From Coffea arabica (Eukaryota; Streptophyta; Magnoliopsida; Gentianales; Rubiaceae): a stretch of 64,000 bases of DNA. Where the stretch lies: contig NC_092329.1 in the NCBI RefSeq assembly GCF_036785885.1, positions 7,440,001-7,504,000 of the forward strand, given 5' to 3'. Shown here in pieces: positions 35,075-47,968 of the stretch. The position numbers were made by a program, and so were the translations under genes. The notes below the pieces were generated by a model. The model did no database searches. It was not told the origin of the DNA and worked only from the letters and a program-made list of their open reading frames with translations. The first letter of the stretch is position 1. Every line of letters begins with the position of its first letter.

Positions 35075-38000
35075 CAGTCGAAGAGGCAAAGGGATGATGC
35101 CTAGTTGGTTGTAATAAAGGAAGAGGAGGAGGAGGGGGATAAGTGGAGAAGGAGCCTTCCATCTGAGGTGGGTAGTACAAATAGGACGGGCCTTGGATAC
35201 GCTGTGCTGGGTTTGCAGGAAATGTTCCCCTTGATGCTTGCATGGAATATCCGTAAAAATATGGAGACCCCATGCCCGAAGATGAAGGTCCATATAGTTG
35301 ATGGTAGTATTGAGGTTGCTGAGGTTGTGGATTGTAAATTCCCTGCTCAACAATAAGAAACTGAATGTGGTTAATTTCTTTCTTTCGTTCTTTTTCTTTT
35401 GTTTTTCTAACAATTTGTCAGATCCATAATTCGAACCCTAAATCTGACAGTAAAGAAAATTCTAAGAGATCTCTTCTCCGACCACTAGATTCTTTCTTCC
35501 ATTCAATTTCTTGGATTTGCTACCATCTTTGATTACAAAATCTCAGTCTAATTCATCAATTATTTCTTTGTTTAAACGGACTAGGGAAGGAGTACTGACT
35601 TGGGGATAGCCGTATTCAGGTGGGTAAGTCGCGTACCTGCCAAAAAAAGATGTACAAAAAAGACATCAAAACAAATATTATTCTTGGTTGTGAAAATTCA
35701 ACCCACATTATGAGAAAAAGAAAACCATGTGCACCCAATACTAAATGTATACCTTGCAAAAGCGTGCAGATCAGATAGAGGAAGGATATCATTGCACGGA
35801 CAAAAACCAAAAAAGGTAAAAAAAAATAAAATAAAATTGATGATGTATTATAAACTCATCAACGGAAATTTGCTTACTAATTTAACCCAAAAAATTTCTT
35901 CTTTCTAAAGTGAAAAAATGACTGGCTTACAGCTTACTCCACTCCACTTTTCCATTTTTTCCCCCCATGATTTTGGCAACTAATATGCCCTTGCACAATT
36001 CATGGTGTATGCCAACTGTGTGTACTAAGCTTGTGTAATCTGATAGCAAAAGGTCGTTGTACAACATTTCGATGGTAGCTAGCTAGTTATTGAATGATAT
36101 AGAGTTGGTATTTTGTGACGATAGTTAATTTAAAATAATTACTAAGAATTTTCTTCTTTTATGTAAATGGTCTTTGGATAACGTAAATTATGCATGATTT
36201 GTTAAAGCTACTAGTTATTAACAAAATTGGCGACCATCTAGTTCATCTTAATATACTAATTAAAAGGCACTGCAATTCTATTCTAAAATGTTATACCACC
36301 TAAAACAATAAAATGAAGTAAAGTAGAGAAAATAATATAATATTATTTCTAAGATAACCAAGAATAAAATATTTCAAGAACAAGAAGGTTATTTGTCCTT
36401 GGTGTCTAGTTTCTTGGGTCGATAAAACAACAAGCACTAATGAACGATGCAACTGACATAAGCAGTCAAAGTTATTATTCTGTCAAACCCAAACATATCA
36501 TATCCAAATTGCTTAACTGTTGGTGATTAACATCAATAACGCGTTGTTTAGCTGGTTCTTTTTACAAGTTTGCATCGCTGAATGGGGCAGTCCTGCCGGC
36601 CGTTACCGGAGGCTCCGATGTTCTCCAGATTGACATAAACATAAAGGCTGCAAAAAGGGTTCTATCTTTTCAACGTTGTTACAAATTTTCATAGGTTTCT
36701 TGGACAAGGTTGCCAATTAAAGAACATTCGATCAATAGCTTGCAAATGTTCCCAACTCAATAAAATAGGCTAAAGAGTGAAGATATTAAGATGTTATTTT
36801 AGTGCTACTGATGTTTTATACTCTTGTCCATTTTCATACGTTGACAAAGAATTATTCCTACTAGCACAAAAGAAAGTGTTTCTTCACAAGAAAAAGGAAA
36901 AATGTACCGGAGAATGGAAGATCTCAGTGCCTTTTAATGCCATGTGGTTGTCTAAAGCGTTGGAGGCTTGGGGATAAAGACACACCACCAAAAAGAAGAA
37001 GAAGAAGATGATGATGATGATGATGATGACAGATGGTGAAAAGCCAAACTAATACACGACTGTTTTGACTGGTAAATGGGGCATTACAATATTGATTAAT
37101 TAGAAAATTAAGTGGTAATTGATTACGTTTAGGGTCTCTTGATTTTTTTAAAGTTCCTGTGTCCTCACCAATGATTATGCCATGCCTCTTTCAGTAACCT
37201 CTTAAATGGAACTGTAAAGAATTTTATTTTATTTTTTGTAGGTAATAGGCCCTAATGGCATTATTTTGAAGGCCATTCCATTGGAAAAAAAATTATAGTA
37301 TTAAAATGTGTAACTTTTATTCAAGAAATATAATGTGAAATTCATGAGTTGTTAGAAGACAACAGTAGGTTCAATGAGTATAAGAACAACTCATAAGTCG
37401 CTTTCCTTGGAATTCGTGCACATAATTTCTTTACGAGGGTTATTATCCCCCAACATTGTCATCTTTCTTCTCTCTCTTTTTTAATTATTATTCATGTATA
37501 TTCTTGATGGGGCCTAAATACAGATGACTCTAAAAAGACCTTGGATAAAGCAAAATTTTGTATTTTTTTCAGAGGTCAGTGAAGCTATATTTATCTGGAA
37601 GATGGGTTGGGTGATTCGGCGGAGAGAGTGTAAGTGAAATTTCAAGTTTTCGCGTCCTTTCCCTTACACTATAAAAAAATAAAGAAAAAAACTCCATTTA
37701 TAGATTGATTGGCATTTCGAAAATTTTTTTGCTCTTATTAATTATTTCGCATGAATGCAATATGCATGTCCTCCTGGTGAAGCATAAATTTGCATGATTA
37801 TGTAAATTTCAATTGAATCACAATGATTAACAAGTGATCGATAATCCATGAATCACAATGATTAAATAGAAGAAGACTTCGGCATAGATCATTTTACGGT
37901 AAATTTTTTGTTTATTTACACCTTACACTGCAGTTAGGATCAATGTGCACTTCGATTATCACTAATCATGTCTCGTTTAAATCCACCTAATACTTTAAAC

Positions 38001-39265
38001 TGTGCTTATTTATGAGAGATAAAAGGTCGATGTAAAATTTATATCAACTGGTGTATGCTTTTGTGCTCGTAAGTACGCCTTAAGTGAATCTGATATTAAT
38101 ATGACTAGTAACACTATCCATTTCTTGAATGCTAAATCTCTCACTTAACCCAAATCATTGTCACATAATCTTATCATTTCCTGCTCTGACGATGACATTG
38201 TACATATTTATAAAGCTAGCACTAGTGAGATAACAGGTGCAAAAACAAGGTTTACACGTTTCTGCAACTGACAACTCATTACACTCGCCATTTTATTTAT
38301 TGTTGATCTGCCAATACCAACTGCATTGAATAGAATTTCACGTATTTTTCTTTAATTATTATTGGCAAATTATAAGAATACGACAATTTATCTAGGAAAT
38401 TTTATCCCACTGGCATTACCTGCCATTTACATCTTTTTCTTTCTGCAGTACTTTCACATGGACCATTTCCTATCAGTATTATGGACTGGCAACAATGGCA
38501 GTGATTGAACCCAAAAAAGTTGATTAAAATTAAAGCCAAAAATGAAAGGAAAAAAAATTAAAAAGGGAAACTTATTACTTACCCATATGGTGGATAAACA
38601 TAAGCAGGTGGTGGTGGGGGAGGCAATGGCGTTGGTGTTGGAACTCCACTATAGGATGATGAAGCACCCTGCTGCGCCATTACTGGTCCTCCTTGATAAG
38701 GATTTCCACCTTGTGTTCTTCCTAGAATTTAATTTATACAAATAAAATAATTTTAAAAAAAAATCAACAAACCCTGATCACAGGTGAAATTTGTACTGGT
38801 GATCATCAATATTATTGATCTCATATAGTACTGAAAATTGAATGTGTATATGTACCTCGAGGTGGTGAAGGTCTAGGCCGTCCGAGCGAAGCAATATTAC
38901 AATTTGCTCTTCTTCCATCGATCATCGGATTAGGATCAGCACAAGCCCTTCTAGCTGATTCAGGATCACGAAATGTTACCTACGACAAATCAAGAACTAC
39001 ATAAGCTATGATCACATACAATCAGGAGCTAGGTAGGAATTATATATGATTACTGATTAAAGGAGATGCTGAATTTGCTTACAAATCCATATCCTTTAGA
39101 CTTTCCCGTGTTCTTATCTGTGATGATAACAGCCTCAAGAATCTCTCCAAACTGTTCAAAATATCTTCGCATTACATCGGTGGGTGTCTCCCAAGCTAAC
39201 CCTCCAACAAATACTTTTGTGTAGGTTGTGTCACCAAATGGTGATCGATAATGCTGATAAGCCAT
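35075..39265 (-). CDS. RRM RNA-binding protein (ARP1 / RBM24-38-like), 3' end unresolved
   Basis: RNA-binding protein with one RRM, related to plant ARP1 and to proteins annotated RBM24/38-like; probably acts in mRNA handling, targets unknown. Exons: 39265-39083, 38979-38856, 38721-38583, 35636-35600, 35342-35075, all with GT-AG introns and consistent phases. The ATG at 39265 begins [20 protein letters not shown], the usual family start; an open frame upstream to 39352 is less like the family. RNP2 is [11 protein letters not shown]1 is KGYGFVTF (spanning exons 1-2), followed by [20 protein letters not shown]. The rest is low-complexity Tyr/Pro/Gln-rich ([20 protein letters not shown]), as in relatives. 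Intron 3 is about 2.9 kb and holds a SINE-like unit at 37597. The last exon after 35075 (phase 1) is not identified; reading through the donor gives 37 more codons, stopping at 34953. Confidence 0.88.
35395..35500 (-). mobile_element. SINE-like unit in RRM gene intron 4
   Basis: A T/C-rich run, then TTTGTCAGATCCATAATTCG, AACCCTAAATCTGACAG and TTCTAAGAGATCTCTTC. Same phrase order as 33355-33460 and 52675-52810. Lies in the 257-bp intron 35343-35599. Confidence 0.5.
36993..37029. repeat. (GAA)/(GAT) microsatellite
   Basis: Compound run of GAA then GAT trinucleotides inside the large intron of the RRM gene. Confidence 0.9.
37597..37690 (+). mobile_element. SINE-like unit in RRM gene intron 3
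   Basis: Contains GATGGGTTGGGTGATTCGGC, GGAGAGAGTGTAAG, TTTTCGCGTCCT and TTACACTATAAAAAA, the same order of motifs as the SINE at 12404-12497. The A-rich tail is short. Confidence 0.6.
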
Positions 39266-40494
39266 GGCATTTACACAACAAGGACGACCATAGAACTCAA
39301 GAATTTGACCCCATGCACCTTCTTCTTGTTTTTCTGCTGGTTTCTTCTCCAAATATGATCACTGAAAAGAGCAAAAGAATGAAGAGGGGTGATAGATGGA
39401 CTGTTGTAGCTGCAGGTCTTAGTGATATTGTTGCAGCAGTTGTTGTTAGTGTTTGATGGGGTGAGTAGTATACTTGTATCAAATGTTTTTAACTAAAAGA
39501 AGAAGGCCAAAAAATAAGGGGGTTGATGAGTTGATGGTGGAAGAGAGAGAGAGTGTGTGATCCGACAGGTGCAAACTCTTATTTGCTGTACATGAAATGA
39601 AAGAGTTGAGAACGGAAGGGGAAATTGTGGCTTTGTATATCCAAATGACAGCTGCGTGAATAAGAGCACTTTGACTCTGTCCTTCCTGTCCCTGCATTAA
39701 TATAGCCCCCCTCCCCCCAATCAATTACTTTCCTTCCAGCATTTTTCTTGCTTCTGCCCTTGTGGCCTTGTGTCGTCTTCTCCATGTTTCCCTTTGGTTT
39801 AGGCCTAAATCTTACGTCGTTATACCTTAAGAAGATAAACGATCAATCTCACCATACTTTTCCAGTTTCCTTCCAAATTCTTGATTGACTAATGGAATAC
39901 TTGACGATGATGTGTATTTGTAGTTTTTTAATCTGATAACTATACAGAATAATATCTCCATTTTTTTAATTTTCTGATATGTACACACATGATATTTGAA
40001 CTTTCCTGCTCTTTATATCTCACATATGTACTCTTCATATATTGAGATTGTGGACCCTGTGATGAATGACCCGCTTGCACCAAGGAATAAAAGAATCATA
40101 TTCCATCATTTGGTTAACCATAACGAATAATCCCTACTGGTGGTTGGTAAATGGAGCATTAGTCAAAGAAGATTATCAACGGGGATGAGCAGTTATCCAT
40201 AATTCCACAACTTTTCCTAAAAGATTTCTGTGTATCATTGTAAGAAGATTCCAACATAACTTTTGGGCCGCGACATGTGAGCTGAGTGGTGATGTATTGG
40301 TTGGTTGTATCCTTTTTCCTTACAATACTAGGGATCGCTCTAAGTGACAATTGCATTGTGTGCACTGCCAATGGTTTTGGCTCGATTAATAAGAATGGAA
40401 TCTTGTTGCTAATTAAATGTGAGAACTTTATTTTTTTTAAAAAAATAATAATGTAGAAGGACGCTCGAAAGTGATCTATGGTTGTGACAGTTTG
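39266..40494. other. 5' flank of RRM gene, no other gene seen
   Basis: Upstream side of the minus-strand RRM gene. Contains a GA/GT-rich patch at about 39541-39558 that may be leader sequence. No coding match further out. Confidence 0.4.
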
Positions 40495-40736
40495 TCTAGC
40501 CCGAAATCAACTAAACTATTATGTACATAAAAGGAAAATGCGTTGTGTTTATTTGGGTTTAAAAACTGCAAATGACTTGTTATATAACATTACTAAATTT
40601 AGGGTCTAGTTCAATTAGTAAGGATCAAAACCAACTCAACTATTATATATGTGTATGCATTCATTGAGTTTATTTGGGTTAGAAAAATTTCAATGACTTC
40701 TTACACAATATAACTAAACTTAAGGTCAATACAAAT
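40495..40736. repeat. diverged direct repeats, about 105 bp
   Basis: Phrases ACTAAACTATTATGTACATA, TTTATTTGGGTTTAAAAA and CAATGACTTSTTAYAYAA recur about 105-140 bp later, giving two diverged units just left of the Stowaway-like MITE. A third piece (AGTTCAATTAGTAAAGATGG) follows the MITE at 41083, as if it had been split by it. Confidence 0.5.
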
Positions 40737-40738
40737 TA

Positions 40739-41079
40739 CTCCATCCCTTTTTTTATAACTGACGTTTAAGGTTTTGCACACAAATTAAGAAAAGTTTTTC
40801 ATTGCTTAAATCTGTACACTACTTTCATTTTGTACCCTCATTAATTGTCCAATTCACCCATGTTTTCTCTCACTAGAGTACTAAATGGTGCTGTTTTACT
40901 AGACCAAAAGCAATGCAATAATTACTAGGAGTAGTAATTAAGAACCCTGTATTGGAAAAGAGAGATAAAAGGGTAAAATTGTGAAAAAATAATTAATACT
41001 GTATGGGGATAATAAAACGACAGATAAAAGTACACTAGAGCAAATTTCTTAAACGTCAGTTATAAAAAAAGAGAGGGAG
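40739..41079. mobile_element. Stowaway-like MITE (Tc1/mariner type)
   Basis: 341 bp bounded by TA dinucleotides (40737-40738 and 41080-41081). Left end CTCCATCCCTTTTTTTATAA followed by CTGACGTTTAAGG; complemented right end CTCCCTCTCTTTTTTTATAA followed by CTGACGTTTAAG. CTCC(A/C)TC-type ends and the TA target are those of Stowaway elements. No transposase. Confidence 0.88.
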
Positions 41080-41081
41080 TA

Positions 41082-44000
41082 GTTCAATTAGTAAAGATGG
41101 ATCACTCACTTACGAAAAGTTATGTATTCGAATCCCATTAATAATGTAAGAACTATGTTGGTGGTTAATCTATTAGTGTCCTTGTAAGTGACTTATACTT
41201 TTAGGAGCATTTTCTGACCCGTGATAGCTACCACGGAATTCGAAACTATTTAAACTTTTATTTATCAAAAAATGAAATACACTAAACTTAGGACATACAC
41301 CATAGTTACAGGTGCCAACCTCACTCCTATTATAAGGCTATTTACAATGAGGATGGAGGAGAAGATTATGTAGCATCGCATTTAGCCCACGTCTAGCTAG
41401 TGAAGGATCAAGTCAAGGCCCCTTCACGTTCACGGCTCCCATCATGCGGATATGCATCGGACATTTGAAAGTAAGCACTAGCTAGTACTCATGTCAAATA
41501 TTAATCTTGTGGCTCACCAAATTGATACTCTAAATACTTTTAACGAACTTATGGTCATACATTTGATGAGCAGCTAACCATATTAATTTGAGCACAAAAC
41601 GTACGGTTGCATAATGTGGAGACCGCTAGCGCCAAGGGAAAAAATGGGATTCATAATTTGTAACCATGGCATCCTAAATGGCACGAAACTGCCCCGGTAA
41701 AAACAAAAGTTAACTAAGTCTTAGTCCAAACCTTAATTAGCCGACCATCAATATTCCCACATGACCCCACGTTCCTTACTCACCACTGGTCGAATGTTAA
41801 CAGCCAACCGTCCAAACAGCCGAAACCGATTGATATAACAGTTAAGATCGATCCCTTTTAACCCTATTGAAAAAGCCCGTGTCTATAATAGTGTGTATAT
41901 ATATATATATATTCACTCTGACAATCAATAAGATGAGAAAAAGAATACGTATCCACTTAATTGTCACTGGTCGGCTGTCAAAAAGTGAAAAGGTGGTCTA
42001 ATTTGTTATGACATGTTTTAACAACAACATTTGACCTGTAATGAATCTTAACTAAGTTAATGGAATACCATGATGTTGGCTGTCCAGAGTTTCTCCAAAA
42101 TCGATGATGAGTACTGCATGGGCACATATAAATACTACTCCAGTTGTATGTACGCCATACTATATTTTATGTACGACATTGACGAAATCTCCAATGGCCT
42201 GTGGCCTGGATGCGCATGTTTGTCATTTCATTGTTGTAACTTGGTAAAAGCTTTCGTTGTTGCAGGTAGGAGATGATGATATACATTACAGCTTTATCTA
42301 TATATGATCAAATATACATTATGAACAGCTTTTTTTTTTCCTTGAAAAGTTGCTCTTTGAGGCCACCATAGGCACACGCACGCACGTAGCATGGAGCGAA
42401 AGAAAAAAGGGAAGAGAAAGCAGGCGGAAGCAAAGCAAAATGAGGAAAGGGGTGGGAGTATTGGCCATTGGGGGAGGGCTGTGGTGGTCATTATCTAAGC
42501 TTGTTGCCAGCGTTAGGGACGAGGAGACAGCTAAAGGGTCCTCTTAGTTTATGTTGAAGTTCACTGTACAAGTCCGTGAACTGGCAGTCCTCTCCACGTG
42601 GGGTCCTGTCATGGTTCTTTGAGAACTATGAGCTGGATTTCATCTGCCTTCTTTTACCCCTTCTCCGGTCTAGGGTTTCTGCAAGATCGAGGCGTGTGTA
42701 CTGTATAGTTTTTTTTTTTTTGATAATACTGTATAGTTAGGTAATAACTTAAAAGTTTAGTGCGACTATTATACATGGTTGTTATATTTCTACTAAAATT
42801 TAGTGTATGTTTACGAATTAAGTTGTATTTATATGTTGAATTGATCCAGGCAAATAAAATTTAGACGCACAATAAAGTTATATGATAATACACTAAATTA
42901 TGTAAAAAAAAAAAAATAACAACAAATCGTATAATCGGGCAAAAAATCCCAACGGTAGCTATCATTCATATAGTTTTTACAATTATCAGATCAATAGCAT
43001 CATGCTAATGATAGCCTTAATGGCTTACTTTAAATGAAAATGATTAGGATTAATTGTGGAGCACATATTTCAATGAGTGACAAAATTTGTTGTATTTAAA
43101 CACGCTATATATGATCTTAGTATCGATATTTATTATATTAATACATACATCAATTGATTGTCATATATAGTATCAACATTAGAAGTGAAACTGACAGTGG
43201 TGCTGAAGTCCTGAACACCCCTTCTCCAGTCTCCACTCTTCCTCCCCATCCTACTACTCCTAGCAAAAGCTCCCAGCCTCTCATACAAGGATAAAAGTCA
43301 GGCATATTGGCAATGCAATTGTTCCCAATTTAATCTGCATAAGCATGCAAAGTTTTTTATTTGTTGTACAATCAAAAGAATAATTTGTACATATGCAATA
43401 TATACAAGTTAATTTTTCTAGTAGTTAACTCGGACAAAATGGTTTAATATATAGAATCTCGAAGCTTATTTTGTGAAGGAGTCACATTCAAATTTTGAAT
43501 TGGAATTATCGACTAGGAATGAAATCTCTCAATTCTGTCAAAGAACGAGTCCCTAGCCATAAATTGCTGGAAGACAACTGCATGAGAAGCCGCTCTGGCT
43601 TAAAAAAAAAAAAGCACACTCTGCTCTTTTATTTCTGGCATACATATTACGCATGGGTGAGTCCCACGCCCACTAGCAGTCTTAGCTCCATTTCCAGCAA
43701 ACAAAGACCAACTAATCGATGAGATGATTTGGCTTTTTAATTTTATAAGGCTGCAATTTCCTTTTTTGAGTGGGAGAAGGCTGATTCCATTTTCCACATT
43801 CTGATATCTGATATCTCATTTCTTCAACTAATTAGGGTGTCCGGGATGAACCCTTTTTTCAAGGGAAAAAAAAATCACCAAACACTTCCATCTTTGTACA
43901 AATTTGCATAATGATGCCAAAGGTTATTACCCGTAAAGATGTGCTGAGTCGTTGACAGTTATTTACGAGTAGCATCTTATAGAGTCTAAGGGGCAGAAAT

Positions 44001-45477
44001 ACACAGTTGCTATCAGCAACTTTTATGGCAATTATAACGGTTGCTCAAGAATTTGAGCAACATCCACCACGGTTTTACATCATTATGTCTCTGTCTAGTG
44101 TCTACCAACTACCCTCCTTTGATACAAAAACAAGCAAAGAACTCAAAAAAAGAGTCACAGTTGATTTAAGGGTTATATTATTGTTCGATCTTAGCCAAAT
44201 ACTAGTTACTTATCTGGATTCCACTAATTAGAAAAATATTTATTACCAAGAGAGAAAAAAACAAAAAAGTTCGATTGAATGACACTATCTATAGTCGTGC
44301 CTTCCACTTAAAATCTTTGGTTCGATGGAACAAATATATAGTTCGGTCTTGCTTGTAGACTAAATCACGTTTATCCTTATCCCACCTTTTCTTTGCTTTG
44401 AAATTAAGCATGATTTAATATGTTTTATTCCTTTTGTTTAATTACATTTCTGAATATATTGCGTGTTTCGAAGAAGATCATGGACTGAACGTTTTGTTTG
44501 ATCAATTTAACAAAAGAGAAAGAAAACCAAATAAAGAAAATAGATTTGACAACTAATCGTGCCCTGCAAAATTTCCTCATTTAGCCATTTAGGAAGTGAA
44601 CGTGTTTAAGCTAGTCTGAGTCTCCCATGTGAACATATGACTGTTGAATATCGGTCGGCCTGATTTTTCTTACATGGAAACGTACTTGATAATGTAGGAA
44701 TTAAATTCTAGAGCCTAAATGTCGTTTGAATTTGCTAAATATTAATTACAAGTTGAATAAAAAAATACTCTTAAGTTAGTAATTGATCCATTCATTTGAT
44801 GGCACCCATTGATAAGCCTAAGCCAGCAAACATTGTCGACCACCATGAGAAGATTGATTGCCAAACTCGAAATGTTCCTGACCAAGGGACATCCTATTTC
44901 TTCATTTGTGTGGAACAGGGAAATATGGGCTCCAATTGCCTTCTGAGCTAAGAGCCACAATATTCATTTGATCAAGAAGTTCAGCATCCAAATTTGCTAA
45001 AGCACAATCTAGTTGAAGCATACGTTTGCCATCCACGAATTGAATGAGAGCCATTTCAAATCAACTCCTCACTCAAAGGCGGAAAACCCTTGTTATGTAC
45101 GCTTGGCAAATGGACAATTTGTAGCCTAGCTATGTGATTAATTTCCATTATTCAGCAAAAGACTAATGCTCCCTGCACTATTTTATAAACTTTTCATGCA
45201 AAGGATTTGGTGTATGGTCTGTCAAGGATTAGAAGTGGTGATCATCAGAATTGTTTCGGGCACATGGCACTCAATAAAAGATAGGGTAACATGTATTTGC
45301 CTCCCCTAGTGCTATACGTTTTGTGGCTGGGTGCATCCGGGGCCTTAAATGTTTTTCTTATTTACTTTCATTTTGAACATGATCTATCCTCAATATTTTG
45401 ATTTTCTTTTTCTTTTTTTTTTTTGGTATTAAGTCCTCAGATAATTATGGTAAAATATGGGTATTTCAGTTTTTTAA
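41082..45477. other. intergenic, no gene seen
   Basis: About 4.4 kb without a recognisable gene or RNA. Includes a (TA) run at 41896-41912 and a GA/GGGA-rich patch at 42388-42480. Open frames here are short and have no family resemblance. Confidence 0.4.
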
Positions 45478-45635
45478 CGGATTAATATTTCCTACACTGA
45501 CAGTGTATACACCGTCAGCATTAGATGAATGACAAATATGCAAAATTTGAATTTGAAATCTAATTTTCGAATATGTGTCACGAATCCAATAGTGATAGTG
45601 TATTCACTATCAATATATATATAATTTATTTTTTT
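45478..45635. mobile_element. short MITE, relative of 26118-26270
   Basis: Left CACTGACAGTGTATACACCG and right AGTGATAGTGTATTCACTAT are imperfectly complementary. The interior AAAATTTGAATTTGAAATCT and ATATGTGTCACG are shared with the copy at 26118. Confidence 0.6.
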
Positions 45636-46056
45636 TTAATTGGTAGAAAATTGTTCCACCCCATGAGTTAGACTTAAAATTTTTTTTTTCCTTGACTTTT
45701 TATTACAGCAAATCGATTCCCCCCCCCCCTTCTTGGTTACTGTTTAATTTATTAACTTGCTGTTTAGATTTTAATGCTGTTAATAGTACTGTAAACCACA
45801 TTATCCTTTATTATTCAATAAATCTTTGAAGATGATGCTTGATTTATTTTGTCATTAATATTGTTAAACAACGCTAGTGAAGATTGCATGTTTTCTTTAT
45901 GACAAACTGGTTGCATGATTTCTTTCCGATGAGCAGCTAAGAGAATAAAGAGTGGTATGACATTCTTGTCTTATTTAAATTGTGTAATTTTTACTCCTAT
46001 CTTAATCGTTCTTTTATTATATATTAACACTCTGAGCGATTAGATACTTTATCATA
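45636..46056. other. intergenic, no gene seen
   Basis: Contains a short C run at about 45719-45730; nothing else recognised. Confidence 0.35.
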
Positions 46057-46159
46057 CTTTGGGGGAGGGTTGAGGTGAGCGGCAATATGGAAAGGATTGT
46101 AAGTAAAAAGTCATGATTTCAAGAACTTCCACTTATTTAAAAAAAAAAAAAAAAAAAAA
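46057..46159 (+). mobile_element. SINE-like unit with long poly-A
   Basis: GGGGGAGGGTTGAGGTGAGC, GGATTGTAAGTAAAAAG and a tail of about 21 A (46139-46159). Motif order as in 12404-12497. A (CA) microsatellite follows at 46187-46208. Confidence 0.6.
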
Positions 46160-46186
46160 CTTTCACGTAATTTACCCAAAAAAAAA

Positions 46187-46208
46187 CACACACACACACA
46201 CACACACA
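46187..46208. repeat. (CA)11 microsatellite
   Basis: Uninterrupted CA dinucleotide run. Confidence 0.95.
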
Positions 46209-46679
46209 ATAACCAAAGAAAGAACGGAAAAAAGTAGAGTACAGGGACTGCTGCATATCCATTAAGCTCGTAGGCCGTAGCTGAGTGAAATGATGTTTAG
46301 AAATGGGTCATAAATTTGGACAACCCAATAAGCAAACAGATGATCGGGCTGAGGCAATGCTTTTTAGATCCTGATACCTAACCGCTGTGGAACCAATTTG
46401 CAAGAGGAAAAATGGAGAACTTTACTGTGGATACTAACCTATGAAGTCCAATGAGATTCGAGGAAATTTTTAGGTACCAATTTGAAAATAATTATGGATA
46501 GCAAGGCGACAAAAATCGTGAAATAATTGGACTCGATGCCGAAGGGAAATCAAAGAATACAAAGCCCAACAAGAAGTAAGGAATTTTAAATCCCACGCAA
46601 AAAAGGGCTCAAGGCCCAAATTTTTATTTTGGAGTTTTTTTGTAAGCTAATTTTTATGTTATAGTTAGGTTGAAAAATG

Positions 46680-47060
46680 AACCAAATATTCAATACTTGA
46701 GTTGAACTCGGTATGATAAGAAATCATTCAAATTTGATCTGTCAACTAGCCAAATCGAATTTGAAAGCGTTTTATATTCGATAATATTAAAGTTCGATTA
46801 AAGTTCATCTAATCTCGGTTCGGCAAAATAAATCAATTAAATTTAAACAAAATTTTAAATTCGTTAAAATAATTAAACAAATTTGAAGACTAGTGAGTGT
46901 AAGTGATAGATGGGTTGGATGATATGAGAGGAGAAAGTATATGTGAGAAATCTCGAATTCTAATTCGAGCCTGATAGTTACATTATAAACAAATTTAAAA
47001 AAGATAAAACTTGAACACTAGAGTTTTTTGCTTGATTAGACTCGTTTATACCCCTTGTTA
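46680..47060. repeat. dispersed repeat interrupted by SINE-like unit
   Basis: Matches 27835-28080 up to about 46880 and again from about 47015 to the common end TTAGACTCGTTTATACCCC. The interruption (about 46885-47013) reads GTGAGTGTAAGTGATAGATG, TCTCGAATTCTAATTCGAGC and ends A-rich, so it is a SINE-like insertion. Confidence 0.6.
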
Positions 47061-47651
47061 GATTTCACCTTGTACAATATAATGTCATTCCATTGCATAT
47101 CGAAGCACGAATATGAAATATGACCATTGAAATGCAAGTAATTTTTACCTTGGGCATAGAGCCTGAGGCAATGATTTTTCTTAGGAAACAGATAATGAAA
47201 ATTGAGCAACTAGAGATCCCAATTTCTTATAAGTAATCACAAAAGTAATCAATTCAATGAGGCCTGCCTTGGATCATTGGTCTACAATGCCGGCATGCAT
47301 TTGTTCCACTTCGCATTTAAAAGAACTCAAGATGGTAGGACATATTATTTTGTGCATAATAATTTTTCTCGTCTCGTGCCTGTAGTAACATTAGCATCAT
47401 CAAATTAGCTACTGTTTCTGTGATTTGGCTCTAATATTGTGATGCCTGTTAAAGATGCCACAGGAAGTGAGATTTGTGAGTGAAAGCTTTCAATAAGGTT
47501 CTCTGTCACCAAAAAAAAATTTTTTTTTGGGTAAACCTTGAATTTTCTATTTCTCTTCGTTCATGTTTGTGTCGGTGAGGACAAAAAATTAATTTTCAAT
47601 TTATTTATTTATTACTAAATATTATTTGCTATGTCGGACTTGAACAACAAA
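47061..47651. other. 5' flank of tRNA gene, nothing else seen
   Basis: No coding region. A/T runs at about 47510-47530. Upstream of the tRNA; no separate promoter is expected because tRNA promoters are internal. Confidence 0.4.
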
Positions 47652-47736
47652 GGGGTGGTGGCGCAGTTGGCTAGCGCGTAGGTCTCATAGCTTCTGAGTC
47701 ATCCTGAGGTCGAGAGTTCGAGCCTCTCTCACCCCA
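47652..47736 (+). tRNA. tRNA-Met: elongator tRNA-Met (CAU) with 11-nt intron
   Basis: Acceptor arm GGGGTGG pairs with TCACCCC, followed by discriminator A (47736). The D arm is GCGC...GCGC. The anticodon CAT is at 47686-47688 in loop CTCATA(A). An 11-nt intron (GCTTCTGAGTC, 47690-47700) follows position 37, as in plant nuclear elongator tRNA-Met genes. The T arm is AGAGTTCGAGCCTCT with an intact box B. No CCA is encoded, as expected in a nuclear gene. A T-rich stretch at about 47816-47824 could stop RNA polymerase III, though it is distant. Confidence 0.95.
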
Positions 47737-47932
47737 ATTAGTTTTTCGCTCCCTCGCAGCTTTTTCAGCTCCAGTGGTTCAATAAGGCTACGGACACGAG
47801 GGATCTACTTTAGTCTTTTTTTCTCTTCTTCAGCAGAATACAAACAGGCCAAAAAGCACGTTGTTGTTTTACAAAAAATTTTTTACTTTTTTGGGGGAAA
47901 ACGTATTCACCTTCTGTCCATCCATTGGTTTC

Positions 47933-47968
47933 ATTGTGCAGTATGATGATAGTATCATACTGCACAAT
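47933..47968. repeat. perfect 15-bp hairpin
   Basis: Arms ATTGTGCAGTATGAT and ATCATACTGCACAAT are exact complements around a 6-base loop (GATAGT). The flanks (TCCATCCATTGG on the left, TGGGTGGGTTGGATGGA on the right) extend the pairing imperfectly to about 45 bp per arm. Confidence 0.9.

Noticed and set aside
39266-39352. Upstream extension of the RRM protein (29 extra residues)
   Set aside because: The open frame continues, but family members start at the MAYQ Met and the extra residues are not RRM-like.
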